The position numbers and the translations under genes were made by a program. A stretch of DNA of 64,000 nucleotides from Methylotenera sp. (GTDB taxonomy: Bacteria; Pseudomonadota; Gammaproteobacteria; Burkholderiales; Methylophilaceae): the NCBI RefSeq assembly GCF_029945535.1, contig NZ_JAQSCU010000013.1, positions 311,522-375,521 on the forward strand. Direction: 5' to 3'. This document shows positions 29,785-38,387 of this stretch, one piece after another. Below the pieces are notes generated by a model that was not told where the DNA came from, did no database searches, and worked only from the letters and a program-made list of their open reading frames with translations. Position 1 is the first letter of the stretch. Each line of letters begins with the position of its first letter.

Positions 29785-30348
29785 TTAGGCCAAATATCCG
29801 ACTGCCTGACGCACGTCCTGCAGGCTGTTTTCCGCTTGAGCATGATCGTGAAAAACACCCATCACAATCGATTTGGCTGGTAATACGGACATTACCAAGC
29901 TGTATGTAGTAGCCTCATCTTCAGACAAATTCTCCAATATTTTTATATTAGTAATCGCACTGAACTCGTATTTTCTCTCTTTTATGCCAAGTAGCGGCGT
30001 GTGCGAAATATAGACAATCTGTCTATTCCCCTTGTCAAAAACCACTGTTTGTCTGGGAAGTAGTAACCCCTGCTTCAAGCAATATCCGCCGAACATCCAG
30101 AATGCGATGATTGACAAAATCGAGGCAATAAGCCCGCCGATCTTTGCTGCCCCCACAATCTGACCCATACTATAGATAATATCAACAAAAACATACGACC
30201 ATGCAATTGCCGCAAGGCCTACGACTACAAACATGGTTCTTAGCACGGTCATATTAGCCAGCTCTTTATAACAGAGTTGGTTTTCAGACGGAGTAAATGC
30301 AAAATCAGCAGGCTTTAGTGCGTTACGCTTGATGGGTGGATGAGGCAT
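29785..30348 (-). CDS. Membrane protein of unknown function (187 aa)
   Basis: Cytoplasmic N-terminus, two hydrophobic segments (about 33-55 and 65-95), then a soluble C-terminal part (KGNRQIVYISHTPLLG, SAITNIKIL) that reads like a small beta-rich, possibly PH-like, domain; this resemblance is weak. Its start codon overlaps the stop of the upstream gene (TAATG), indicating translational coupling. Part of the leftward run at the distal end of the integron array. Confidence 0.65.
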   Translation of the reverse strand: MPHPPIKRNALKPADFAFTPSENQLCYKELANMTVLRTMFVVVGLAAIAWSYVFVDIIYSMGQIVGAAKIGGLIASILSIIAFWMFGGYCLKQGLLLPRQTVVFDKGNRQIVYISHTPLLGIKERKYEFSAITNIKILENLSEDEATTYSLVMSVLPAKSIVMGVFHDHAQAENSLQDVRQAVGYLA

Positions 30349-30659
30349 TAAAATTTAACTTCAATCAGTCTTTTCTTTGCTTCATCCCAGCTAGGCTCTT
30401 CTTTTGTTTCCCATGTGACGCTCTTCGCTAGGCCAATTTTCTTAATGTTTTTCATAGCATCAAGATGAGCTCCGTTATTTCGAAACTGCCTCATTGCCTC
30501 ATGATCCTTCCAGCCTGTTAATGTATAAACCCCTCGCAACTTATAAAATATTAAACCATCAGCTTCATTTAACTGCTTGATTAATTTTTTGACCATAGGC
30601 AGAAAATAAAATAAGGAAAGTATGCTGTTAAATTTTATTTGAGTGGCTGTCACTATCAT
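30348..30659 (-). CDS. Small soluble protein, possibly dimeric alpha/beta-barrel (103 aa)
   Basis: MIVTATQIKFNSILSLFYF, then a GVYTLTGWKDHEAMRQFRN segment and a Lys/Glu-rich tail. The pattern recalls ABM/DUF3291-type dimeric alpha/beta barrels; this is a tentative resemblance. The ATG lies 15 bases after the GTTAGGGC recombination-type site at 30668-30675, the spacing expected for a cassette gene. Overlaps the next gene. Confidence 0.6.
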   Translation of the reverse strand: MIVTATQIKFNSILSLFYFLPMVKKLIKQLNEADGLIFYKLRGVYTLTGWKDHEAMRQFRNNGAHLDAMKNIKKIGLAKSVTWETKEEPSWDEAKKRLIEVKF

Positions 30660-30668
30660 TTGTAGATG

Positions 30669-30701
30669 CCCTAACGCTTGAGTTAACGGTCGTCGTTAAG
30701 T
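30669..30701 (-). other. Degenerate or truncated attC site
   Basis: On the minus strand it reads ACTTAAC, a 19-nt middle, then GTTAGGG. The 3' part (TTAACTCAAGCGTTAGGG) is the classical attC simple-site sequence. The whole is only 33 bp, too short for a full attC, so it is probably a deleted site. Confidence 0.5.
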
Positions 30702-31019
30702 GTTCTGCTTGAGTGGTGGCTCGGGCTTAAAGAGAAGACGATTAGCAAAAGTAGCAATACCCCAATAAACCATCATCCAAAATACGCATAATAATAACCA
30801 CCCTAGCATAGTAAATGTTGCCCAGCCAAAACCTTCGCTGTGCCCAAACACGGGCAGACCGACTGATTTAAAAACCAGTAAAGGCAGAAAAAGTGTGGCG
30901 CTAACTAAATTAGTAAACCACACAGCATGAACCGCCCATTTAGTGCTCATTAGCAAAATAAGGGTAACGTGCAGCAACACCAGCGCTGAAAAAATAGGGA
31001 GGAAATATGGTTTTTTCAT
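30696..31019 (-). CDS. Integron cassette gene: small membrane protein (107 aa)
   Basis: Begins MKKPYFLPIFSALVLLHVTL and has about three hydrophobic segments (8-28, 33-52 and 68-92), ending in a charged tail. No family recognised. It sits alone between two attC-like sites, its stop codon lies inside the downstream attC-like sequence, and it reads away from intI, as cassette genes do. Confidence 0.65.
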   Translation of the reverse strand: MKKPYFLPIFSALVLLHVTLILLMSTKWAVHAVWFTNLVSATLFLPLLVFKSVGLPVFGHSEGFGWATFTMLGWLLLCVFWMMVYWGIATFANRLLFKPEPPLKQNT

Positions 31020-31056
31020 ACGTATACTCGTTTGATCGTTCTAGCCATGTCACATC

Positions 31057-31128
31057 ATCTAAAAGTTAGGTCGATTTGTCTACCTTTTTTAAGGCAAGTC
31101 CAGCGTCCCGCTTGAAGATGGGTTGGGC
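31057..31128 (-). other. attC site, 3' half degenerate
   Basis: On the minus strand it starts GCCCAAC (a perfect RYYYAAC core), followed by the usual CCATCTTCAAGCGGGAC, but the 3' half ends in TTTAGAT instead of GTTRRRY and the GGGAC complement is lost. It lies between cassette genes at 31137-31568 and 30696-31019. Confidence 0.6.
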
Positions 31129-31136
31129 TGTTTAGC

Positions 31137-31568
31137 CTAGCGATTACGGGCAAATATAGTTCCATTTTCGACCTTGACGTTTAAATTATATTTACTAGCT
31201 ATATCTTTTAGTACAGCGTCCCATGGAGTGCATTGATAATTGAAAGCATCAGAACCGCTGATCGATGGGTCAGCCACTAATTTATTACCTGAGAAATCTG
31301 CAATTACATTTAGTGTGGTTTGTAACGGCATATCTGAAAAGTTGATACTCATTTCTTTGCCCTTACATTTTTTAGTGCCAGATGACGTGGCTTCTGTGAT
31401 GGGAGAGGCGGCTGTAGATGGCTGTTTTATTTTGTTTGAAATGTCGTTTCCTTTTGCGCATTGAGTAGCTTGATACTCGACTTTTCCATTTTGTTCGCAT
31501 TTATAGATAGCGCCAAACGAGCTTTGGTGGAACAGCGCTAATAAAAACAAGAATACTAATCTTTTCAT
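31137..31568 (-). CDS. Integron cassette gene: secreted protein with DUF4124-like and STN-like regions (143 aa)
   Basis: ATG at 31568 gives MKRLVFLFLLALFHQSSFGA, a clear signal peptide. An upstream GTG at 31610 would only translate attC sequence. The mature protein has a DUF4124-like start (IYKCEQNGKVEYQATQC) and, after a low-complexity Ser/Thr linker, a secretin/TonB short N-terminal-like domain (INFSDMPLQTTLNVIADFSG, VADPSISGSD, CTPWDAVLKDIASKYNL). STN domains occur in secretins and TonB-dependent signal transducers; a free-standing one carried by a cassette is unusual. Likely periplasmic. Function not assigned. Confidence 0.75.
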   Translation of the reverse strand: MKRLVFLFLLALFHQSSFGAIYKCEQNGKVEYQATQCAKGNDISNKIKQPSTAASPITEATSSGTKKCKGKEMSINFSDMPLQTTLNVIADFSGNKLVADPSISGSDAFNYQCTPWDAVLKDIASKYNLNVKVENGTIFARNR

Positions 31569-31585
31569 ATGCAAAAATCTTTTTG

Positions 31586-31645
31586 GTCTAACTTTTGAAT
31601 TAAGGGACACGCTTTAGCCAGTCCCGCTTGAATGATGGATTAGGC
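31586..31645 (-). other. attC recombination site (60 bp)
   Basis: Minus strand: GCCTAAT core, CCATCATTCAAGCGGGAC, a short loop, GTCCCTTAATTCAAAA and GTTAGAC core. GGGAC pairs with GTCCC, and the order R''-L''-loop-L'-R' is that of an integron attC. The first core deviates from RYYYAAC in its last base. Confidence 0.85.
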
Positions 31646-31693
31646 TGAGCTGAATGTGCAAACTGTCACTTTTAGTAAAACTGACCATATGAG

Positions 31694-31876
31694 CTAACTG
31701 TATTTAAAGGTGATAAAAAGTAAAAGCGACAGCGGAATTAACAATATAACCCAACCTAAGAATACTTCAATTTTCTGGACTTTTACCTCAGAGTAACCAA
31801 GTTTTTTTGCGATTACATTTACAGCGATATTTATTAAATCCGCAACCGCACCAACTATTGCATCAGCAAGAGACAT
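31694..31876 (-). CDS. Integron cassette gene: small membrane protein (60 aa)
   Basis: The best start is ATG 31876, which lies about ten bases after the GTTAGGC core of the upstream attC; a TTG at 31945 would translate attC DNA. Product MSLADAIVGAVADLINIAV...: an amphipathic N-terminal half and one membrane span near the C-terminus (FLGWVILLIPLSLLLFITF). No family recognised. One of several membrane-directed products in this array. Confidence 0.65.
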   Translation of the reverse strand: MSLADAIVGAVADLINIAVNVIAKKLGYSEVKVQKIEVFLGWVILLIPLSLLLFITFKYS

Positions 31877-31882
31877 AAATCT

Positions 31883-31995
31883 GCCTAACGTTGAGATAAG
31901 GGGCTTGCCTAAACGTATTCTAGTGCGTCTAGGGTCGATTTTCAATGCTGTTGAGTACCCTGATTAAGCAAGCCCGCTTCATCGTCGGGTTAGAG
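31883..31995 (-). other. attC recombination site (113 bp)
   Basis: Minus strand: CTCTAAC core, CCGACGATGAAGC, GGGCTTGC, a long central spacer, GCAAGCCC, CTTATCTCAAC and GTTAGGC core. The 8-bp GGGCTTGC/GCAAGCCC stem and both simple sites are in the order of a long attC. It ends the first cassette of the array. Confidence 0.85.
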
Positions 31996-32414
31996 TCCTT
32001 TGCGCGCGCTTTGGTTTGGTCTTAAAAACTATGGGTTCGCCCCTCGCTGAAACCTAGGCGTGACGGTCGTCCCGTCACGGGGGTATGGCCTTCTTAAATG
32101 GACATGCACCCCTTCGCGTAGCGAACCACTCACAGATATTACTTAAAGCTCACTGCACCTCATGGCGGCTATTTCTACGCCCAGTCGTGCGCTCAAGGCG
32201 TTTCGTAAGCGACATCATTGCTAGAAAACTCATGGTTATGGGCTACCGTAAGACAAACCGCAGAGGCGCGTCAGCGACTCAAGCGGTTTGGCTGACGGAG
32301 TGTCCCTTAATTTATATTACGGACACATCTGAAACGAGAGAAGAAAATCAACGGTGTAAAACTTCCTCAAAAGTCACAAAAATCACTGATATTTGGTTAC
32401 GGACACGTTGCGAA
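31996..32414 (-). other. First integron cassette, no coding region on the sense strand
   Basis: Lies between attI and the 113-bp attC; no usable ORF reads in the array direction. It contains several inverted repeats: 32059-32066 with 32072-32079, 32254-32261 with 32283-32290, and 32269-32275 with 32291-32297. GTGTCC/GGACAC occurs at 32300-32305 and 32321-32326. TTACGGACAC occurs twice, 80 bp apart (32317 and 32397). A plus-strand ORF here looks spurious. It could be a structured RNA or promoter cassette, or the remnant of a small transposable element. Confidence 0.5.
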
Positions 32415-32480
32415 CTCTAACGTAAAGTAGGCATCCTATTTAATGCTTTTAAAAGCGTCAAATATGAAAGCCATTTAATT
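32415..32480 (-). other. Putative attI site next to intI
   Basis: The core GTTAGAG (minus strand, 32421-32415) lies about 145 bp upstream of the intI start and faces the cassette array. This is where an attI should be in an integron with divergent intI and cassettes. The exact left and right limits cannot be defined from sequence alone. Confidence 0.6.
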
Positions 32481-32564
32481 TTTTTAAATAAAGTATATAA
32501 TAAAATCATAGTATTAACTATTTTTAGTATTGCCTAAAATTAATATTTTTATACGGCGTAAAAT

Positions 32565-33587
32565 ATGCAAAACTCAGAAACCAATTCAGTAATCAATGTT
32601 GTTAAAAGTGTTGAGCCACCTAAGCTTTTAGAGCAAGTACGTGGGAAGATTCGACTTAAACATTACAGCATTCGTACTGAGCAAGCCTATTTAGATTGGA
32701 TTAAACGCTTTATTTTGCATTTTGACAAGCGCCACCCAAGTGAGATGGGTGCGGTAGAGGTTGAGGTGTTTCTAACGTATTTAGCGGTGGAGCGTAATGT
32801 TTCAGCTAGTACACAAAATCAGGCTAAAAGTGCTTTGTTGTTTTTGTATAAAGAGGTGTTGGGTGTTGCGCTGCCTTGGCTAGATAATGTTGAGCAGGCA
32901 AAAACGCCTAAGCGTTTGCCTGTAGTGTTAACCAAGACGGAGGTGCAAGCGGTGCTTGGTCGGTTGAGCGGTACGCATTGGTTGGTGGCGAGTTTGTTGT
33001 ATGGCACAGGCATGCGAATTTTAGAAGTGTTGCGTTTGCGGGTGAAAGATATTGATTTTGAGCGTAAAGAGATTTTAATTCGTGATGCTAAAGGCTTTAA
33101 AGACCGCGTGACCATGTTGCCGCTCACTTTAGTTACTCCACTAAAAACACATTTAGAGCGCGTTAAGCAGTTGCATCAAAATGATTTAAATGATGGTTTA
33201 GGCGCGGTTTATATGCCGCAGGCGTTAGGGCTTAAGTATCCTTATGCTGCGCGAGATTGGATTTGGCAGTATGTGTTTCCAAGCGGTAATTTATCGCAAG
33301 ATCCTCGCTCAAAAAATGAGGTTGAGCCTGTGATGCGCCGCCATCATTTGCAAGATCAATCTGTGCAGCGCGCAATGCGTCAAGCGGTGGTGGACTCAGC
33401 CATTACTAAACCTGCAACGCCACATACTTTGCGACATAGCTTTGCTACGCACTTGCTTGAAGGCGGCTATGATATTCGTACTGTGCAAGAGTTATTGGGT
33501 CATTCGGATGTTGCCACGACGATGATTTACACCCATGTGCTGAATAAAGGTGGGCGTGGGGTGAGTAGTCCGCTAGATGTTTTGTAG
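32565..33587 (+). CDS. intI: Integron integrase IntI (tyrosine recombinase)
   Basis: The 340-residue product has a SAM-like N-terminal DNA-binding domain ([19 protein letters not shown]) and a catalytic domain with [38 protein letters not shown] and nucleophile in MIYTHVLN. The IntI-specific insertion between patches II and III is present ([14 protein letters not shown], then [13 protein letters not shown]), which separates it from XerC/XerD. It catalyses attI x attC and attC x attC recombination using folded single-stranded attC. Transcribed divergently from the cassette array, with an A+T-rich 140-bp leader. Reading frame intact and full length, so probably functional. Confidence 0.95.
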   Translation: MQNSETNSVINVVKSVEPPKLLEQVRGKIRLKHYSIRTEQAYLDWIKRFILHFDKRHPSEMGAVEVEVFLTYLAVERNVSASTQNQAKSALLFLYKEVLGVALPWLDNVEQAKTPKRLPVVLTKTEVQAVLGRLSGTHWLVASLLYGTGMRILEVLRLRVKDIDFERKEILIRDAKGFKDRVTMLPLTLVTPLKTHLERVKQLHQNDLNDGLGAVYMPQALGLKYPYAARDWIWQYVFPSGNLSQDPRSKNEVEPVMRRHHLQDQSVQRAMRQAVVDSAITKPATPHTLRHSFATHLLEGGYDIRTVQELLGHSDVATTMIYTHVLNKGGRGVSSPLDVL

Positions 33588-33969
33588 GCTGATTGTTTGT
33601 ATGTTGATGTGCAGGCAGTTTTGAGTGAAAGTGACTTTAATGCTTAAAATTATCAATCTGTCATTCTGAGCGTCGCGAAGAATCCAGAAGTTTAGTCGCT
33701 TACTTCAAAAGCTGGATTCTTCGCGATGCTCAGAATGACGGTATCTGTAATAACTTTAGTTGTTATAGCTATTCTACTAAACAATCCCACGACTCCACTC
33801 TGCACTCACAATCGTCATACCGACGGAAGTCGGTATCTAGCGGCTTTAAGTCACTGGATTCCGTGTCAGACCGTAAAGGTCTTCACCGTGGAATATATGT
33901 GCTAAAGCACATTATTCACACGCGAAAGCACGGAATGACATGCACTTGGAATGTTTACTTGAATAGGTA
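33588..33969. repeat. Gene-free stretch of dispersed palindromes downstream of intI
   Basis: Contains a near-perfect 28-bp inverted repeat (33660-33687 and 33712-33739, one mismatch) of the GTCATTCTGAG family also found at 16267. Next comes a nested set of short palindromes between about 33814 and 33945 (CCGACGGAAGTCGG, GTGCTAAAGCAC, and GGATTCCGTG facing CACGGAATGAC). No ORF. Confidence 0.7.
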
Positions 33970-34377
33970 TTAGGCGTTAAATTCACCGTTTAAATAATAC
34001 CAACGCCCATCAATTCGCTCAAACTGGCTTGTTTCATGCAGTCTTGTTGCTTTGCTTGCTATTTTATAGCGCGCAACAAACTCTACAATTGCCGTTATTT
34101 CGCTAGTATTTTCAGCATGCTTTATTTGTAAGCCAAGCCACTTAGTTGGAGGGTCTTCGGCCAAACCAAGTGAGGTAGGGCGAGTTTCAGGGTGCCAAGT
34201 ACTAAGTAGGTAATCTTCTAACTGCAATACAAAAGCCGTATAGCGCGAACGCATCAGTGCTTCTGCGGTGGGTGCGGGTGAGCCTTTGTGGAATGGTTCG
34301 CAACATGCTTTGTAAGGCTTGCCGCTTTCGCATGGGCAGGGGTTGCGAGAGTTAGATTCTGTTTGAGTATTTTTCAA
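33970..34377 (-). CDS. YchJ-family protein with SEC-C zinc motif
   Basis: The 135-residue product starts with a SEC-C-type motif (NPCPCESGKPYKACCEPFH), then the YchJ core (EALMRSRYTAFVLQLEDYLLSTWHPETRP and a WYYLNGEF C-terminus). Function is not established for the family; zinc binding by the Cys cluster is expected. Flanked on both sides by palindromic repeats. Confidence 0.9.
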   Translation of the reverse strand: MKNTQTESNSRNPCPCESGKPYKACCEPFHKGSPAPTAEALMRSRYTAFVLQLEDYLLSTWHPETRPTSLGLAEDPPTKWLGLQIKHAENTSEITAIVEFVARYKIASKATRLHETSQFERIDGRWYYLNGEFNA

Positions 34378-34410
34378 GAATAATTTTTATACCAAGAAAC
34401 TCATCAACTT

Positions 34411-34478
34411 CGTCATTCCCGCGAAAGCGGGAATCCAAATTGACTTAAAAATGGATTCCCGCTTTCGCGGGAATGACG
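34411..34478. repeat. Perfect 27-bp inverted repeat
   Basis: Arms 34411-34437 and 34452-34478 (CGTCATTCCCGCGAAAGCGG...) with a 14-nt spacer, between the YchJ-family gene and prfC. Similar to the GTCATTC-type repeats at 16267 and 33660. Confidence 0.8.
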
Positions 34479-34531
34479 GTTTAGGGGTTGGAACTTTGAG
34501 TTAGTTGAACTCGCTTAGATTAATTTTAGAG

Positions 34532-36118
34532 TTAATTAAGCTCACGTGTTTCTAAAAACTCAATATCAGGGTAACGCTCTTGTGCCATTTGCAGGTTCAC
34601 ACGGTTAGGCGCTAGGTACACGTATTCGTCTGCGCCATCTAACGCCACGTTAAAGCCGTATTTATCGGCAATGGCTTTTAAGTCTGCATCTTTGCCGCGT
34701 AACCAGCGTGCAGTGTAGCAATCGTATGGTTCAAACACCATATCTACACTGTATTCATGTTCCAAACGGTGCGAAACGACTTCAAACTGCAGCATACCGA
34801 CTGCGCCTAAAATTAAATCGTTACTTAAAAGCGGGCGGAATAACTGCGCTGCGCCTTCCTCTGCCAGTTGTTTTAGGCCGATTTGCAGTTGCTTCATTTT
34901 CATCGGGTTTTTAATGCGGGCACGGCGGAAAAATTCCGGTGCAAATGATGGAATACCCGTGTATTTTAAGTTTTCGCCTTCACTAAAAGTATCGCCCACT
35001 TTAATCGTACCGTGATTTGGTATGCCAATAATATCGCCCGAATAAGCTTCGTCCATCGTAGTGCGATCTTGCGCCATAAAGGTGATGGCATTATTGACGG
35101 CAATTTGTTTATTGGTGCTCACTTGCTTGATTTTCATGCCACGTTCAAAACGACCTGAGCAGACGCGCAAAAAGGCGATGCGATCCCGGTGTTTGGGGTC
35201 CATATTCGCTTGAATTTTGAATACAAAGCCTGAGAATTTGTTCTCATCTGGCGGTACTGGGCGAGTTGCAGTATTGCGTGCAAGTGGAGCCGGGGAAAGG
35301 TCAACCACCGCGTCCAGCAATGATTGCACGCCAAAGTTGTTAATCGCCGAACCAAAATACACAGGTGTTTGCTTGCCGCTTAAGTAGCGGTCTGCATTAA
35401 AGGTATGCGATGCGCCGCGCACTAGCTCGACGTCGATACGTAATTCACCAGCGACGTGGCCTAGCACTTCATCTAAACGTGGGTTATCAAGCCCTTGAAT
35501 AATTTCAGATGTACCTTTATCTGCACGTGGATCAAAGAATGAAATGGTGTCAGTATATAAGTTGTAAACGCCTCTAAAGCCTTTCCCCATGCCAATTGGC
35601 CAGGTCATAGGCGCACATTCCATGCCTAGCGTGGTTTCAATTTCATCTAACAACTCAATTGGCTCGCGGCTTTCGCGGTCTAGCTTGTTAATGAAAGTAA
35701 TGATTGGCGTATCGCGCATGCGACAAACATTCAGCAGCTTGATGGTTTGCGCTTCCACGCCGTTGACTGCATCAATCACCATGACCGCAGAGTCTACCGC
35801 TGTGAGCGTTCTATAAGTATCTTCTGAGAAGTCATCATGGCCTGGTGTATCCAGCAAGTTCACCATGTGTTCGCGGTAAGGGAACTGCATGACCGATGAA
35901 GTCACTGAAATACCACGTTGTTTCTCAAGTTCCATCCAGTCCGATGTCGCATGGCGCGAAGCTTTGCGACCACGTACTTCCCCTGCCACTTGAATCGCAC
36001 CACCGAACCATAATAGTTTTTCAGTGAGCGTCGTTTTACCCGCATCTGGGTGCGAAATAATGGCAAATGTGCGGCGGCGTTTGATTTCGAGCTGTAAAGG
36101 GGTTGCGGGCGATGACAT
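34532..36118 (-). CDS. prfC: Peptide chain release factor 3
   Basis: The 528-residue translational GTPase has [10 protein letters not shown] (G1), [14 protein letters not shown] (G3) and NKLD (G4), plus the RF3-specific C-terminal domains ([31 protein letters not shown]). RF3 recycles RF1/RF2 after peptide release. Length matches the family. Monocistronic in appearance. Confidence 0.97.
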   Translation of the reverse strand: MSSPATPLQLEIKRRRTFAIISHPDAGKTTLTEKLLWFGGAIQVAGEVRGRKASRHATSDWMELEKQRGISVTSSVMQFPYREHMVNLLDTPGHDDFSEDTYRTLTAVDSAVMVIDAVNGVEAQTIKLLNVCRMRDTPIITFINKLDRESREPIELLDEIETTLGMECAPMTWPIGMGKGFRGVYNLYTDTISFFDPRADKGTSEIIQGLDNPRLDEVLGHVAGELRIDVELVRGASHTFNADRYLSGKQTPVYFGSAINNFGVQSLLDAVVDLSPAPLARNTATRPVPPDENKFSGFVFKIQANMDPKHRDRIAFLRVCSGRFERGMKIKQVSTNKQIAVNNAITFMAQDRTTMDEAYSGDIIGIPNHGTIKVGDTFSEGENLKYTGIPSFAPEFFRRARIKNPMKMKQLQIGLKQLAEEGAAQLFRPLLSNDLILGAVGMLQFEVVSHRLEHEYSVDMVFEPYDCYTARWLRGKDADLKAIADKYGFNVALDGADEYVYLAPNRVNLQMAQERYPDIEFLETRELN

Positions 36119-36236
36119 GGTGAACTTTAATCTTTGAAAAATGCTAAAACGACATTTTACCTTAAATTAGGTTTTTAACTTACAGCTAGCTACTTTGGCG
36201 TTTGGCTTATCGAGATTTTGGGATGGGAAGATTGAT

Positions 36237-36845
36237 TTATAAATCGCCTTCATGGGCAATACGCGCTAAATCCAACAGGTTAGTCGCGCCAGTTTTATGC
36301 ATGACTTTTGATTTGTGTATTTCAACAGTTCGGTGACTAATGCCCAACTGCCTTGCAATCTCTTTGTTTGAATGGCCTTGCACAGCAAGTGCCATCACGT
36401 CACGCTCACGCTCGGTGAGTTCAGCTAAATGCGATTGCACGCTTTGAAGGTTGGCACGCTCGGTGAGTATTCTTTCAGACTCTATAAGGGCGAATCGTAC
36501 CGATGTCATGAGTTTTTCACGGGTGACAGGTTTAGTTAAAAAATCGATTGCACCAGCTCTTATTGCACGTACGCTCATTGGAATATCGCCATGCCCAGTG
36601 AGGAAAATGATGGGCAGCTGAATATGATGCTTTGTGAGCATTTCTTGTAACTGCATACCATCCATGCCACTCATACGAAGATCAACGATGGCACAGCCAA
36701 AACGTTCAGCTTGAAAGCTTTCAAGAAAAGATTCGGCGCTCTCAAAGGTGCTCACGGTAAAGCCTTCCTGCACCACCATCAGCGTTAGCGAGTCGCGTAT
36801 TGCTGGGTCGTCATCAATAATGAAAATAGTGGCTTCAGTGTTCAT
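36237..36845 (-). CDS. FixJ/NarL-type response regulator
   Basis: The 202-residue product has a receiver domain (IIDDDPAIRDSL, phospho-Asp55 in VDLRMSGMDG, FLTKPV) and a LuxR-type HTH (LTERERDVMALAVQGHSNKEIA...RTVEIHKSKVM). It starts nine bases after the histidine kinase stop and forms an operon with it. By family it is a transcription activator; the nearby xoxF and DUF2934-PAS genes are plausible targets, which is inference. Confidence 0.92.
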   Translation of the reverse strand: MNTEATIFIIDDDPAIRDSLTLMVVQEGFTVSTFESAESFLESFQAERFGCAIVDLRMSGMDGMQLQEMLTKHHIQLPIIFLTGHGDIPMSVRAIRAGAIDFLTKPVTREKLMTSVRFALIESERILTERANLQSVQSHLAELTERERDVMALAVQGHSNKEIARQLGISHRTVEIHKSKVMHKTGATNLLDLARIAHEGDL

Positions 36846-36854
36846 GAGTTATTT

Positions 36855-38369
36855 TCAAGTTGAAAAAGCTAAAGTCGCAAAAGGTAGAGTAAAGTGAAAC
36901 GTAGCGCCAGGTTTGTTGTTTTGTTCTAACCAAAGTTCGCCACCATTCGCCTCAGTCAACGCGCGGCTAATGGCAAGCCCCATGCCAATGCCGGTTGGCT
37001 TTGTAGTAAAAAATGGCTCAAAAATACGTTTGGCGGTATCTGCATCTAAACCTGGGCCGCTATCTTGTATGGTTACGTGCGCCATATTAATTCTTTGATT
37101 AGTGCGTACTGTAATTGAGATGGCTGAAGAGGGTGCACCTGCGCCACGCATGGCTTCTACGGCATTTCTTAGCAAGTTAACTAATATTTTTCGTACTTGA
37201 GTTACGTTACCAAGTACTTCTGGCATTGCAGGTTCTAAAGATAGCAGTGGACTAAAATCGCCATAACCATCACCTTTAGCAATGTTCAGTGCCTCTTTCA
37301 ATACATGATTCAGCTCAAATCGCTCTGTTACCAGCTCACCTTTTTGCATAAAAGCCAGTAATTCATGCAAACTTTTACCAGCTCGCTGCGCTTGTGAAAC
37401 TGCGCCTTCAAGCGCATGTTTGAGATTTTCGGGGTTAAACGTGCCGCTATTAAGTGCATGTAAAGCCACTTCACTATATGCAGAAATAGCTGCAAGTGGC
37501 TGGTTGAGTTCATGTGCAATGGCAGACACTGTTTGAGACGCCACTTGTTGTTTGAACAGTGCTTCCATTTCTGCACGTTGTTCTTGCAGTGTTTTCTCTA
37601 GAATTTTTTGGTCGGTAATGTCTCTGGCAACCCCTAGCAGACGAGTCGCATGCCCATTCGTAAAGTGAATGCGTCCCATAGTGGCTATCCAGCGCTCAAC
37701 GCCATCGTTGGGATTTCTTACACGATAATCTACACTGTATTCGCCATTACTAGCGGGGTCAATGGCACGATCAATCACGGCTTGCCTTGCTACCCGGTCA
37801 TCGGGATGTATCGCAGCCACGAACTTTTTATAAGAAACGGTTTCTTCAGATTCTTCTCCCCAAATATCTCGCATACGTTCATCCCAATGAATGATGTTGT
37901 GGCGATAGTCGAAATCAAATACACCTAATCCAGCGGCTTCTTTGGCTAGTCGTAGCCGCTCTTCACTAATTTTTAATGCTTCTTCTACCTTCCGACGTTT
38001 ATCTGCAATGTGTAATGTTGCTAAAACAAAATGCTGATGACCTATGTCTAGTGGACTTAGGCTAATATCAACCGCTAGCTCACTACCATCTCTGCGCAGC
38101 GCGACTAAATCACGGCCTTTACCCATCGGGCGTTTTTCTGGATTTTTAGCGTAAGTGTTTCTGTGCTGATGATGCTGGCTGCGATAACTTTCGGGTATTA
38201 ACGCCTCAATTTCGAGGTCATTTATTTGTTCAAATGTATAGCCGAGTAGCTCAAGCGCAACTGGGTTGGCTTGCTGCACGTGACCAGTATCATCTACCAG
38301 TAACATCGCATCAGCAGCCACATCAAATAGTGTTTGTACGCTCAAGTTTGTTAAAAGTGAGTCTTTCAT
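36855..38369 (-). CDS. PAS-domain sensor histidine kinase (FixL-like)
   Basis: The 504-residue soluble kinase has two PAS domains (about 10-125 and 140-255), a phospho-acceptor His in IAHELNQPLAAISAYSE (about 283) and a HATPase domain with LLRNAVEAM, DSGPGLD and GIGMGLAISRALTEANGG. No membrane segment, so it senses an internal cue. Its partner regulator follows. Small LuxR-type two-component systems regulate methanol dehydrogenase genes in several methylotrophs; a similar role here is inferred from position only. Confidence 0.9.
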   Translation of the reverse strand: MKDSLLTNLSVQTLFDVAADAMLLVDDTGHVQQANPVALELLGYTFEQINDLEIEALIPESYRSQHHQHRNTYAKNPEKRPMGKGRDLVALRRDGSELAVDISLSPLDIGHQHFVLATLHIADKRRKVEEALKISEERLRLAKEAAGLGVFDFDYRHNIIHWDERMRDIWGEESEETVSYKKFVAAIHPDDRVARQAVIDRAIDPASNGEYSVDYRVRNPNDGVERWIATMGRIHFTNGHATRLLGVARDITDQKILEKTLQEQRAEMEALFKQQVASQTVSAIAHELNQPLAAISAYSEVALHALNSGTFNPENLKHALEGAVSQAQRAGKSLHELLAFMQKGELVTERFELNHVLKEALNIAKGDGYGDFSPLLSLEPAMPEVLGNVTQVRKILVNLLRNAVEAMRGAGAPSSAISITVRTNQRINMAHVTIQDSGPGLDADTAKRIFEPFFTTKPTGIGMGLAISRALTEANGGELWLEQNNKPGATFHFTLPFATLAFST

Positions 38370-38387
38370 AATGGCGAGTCTTTAAAT

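Noticed and set aside
31996-32414. Group II intron inserted at attC
   Set aside because: No reverse transcriptase, no recognisable domain V/VI and no intron boundary motifs.
32085-32420. 111-codon plus-strand ORF upstream of intI
   Set aside because: It lies opposite to the array direction, overlaps hairpins and the attI core, and gives a low-complexity Arg-rich protein without family resemblance. Treated as spurious.
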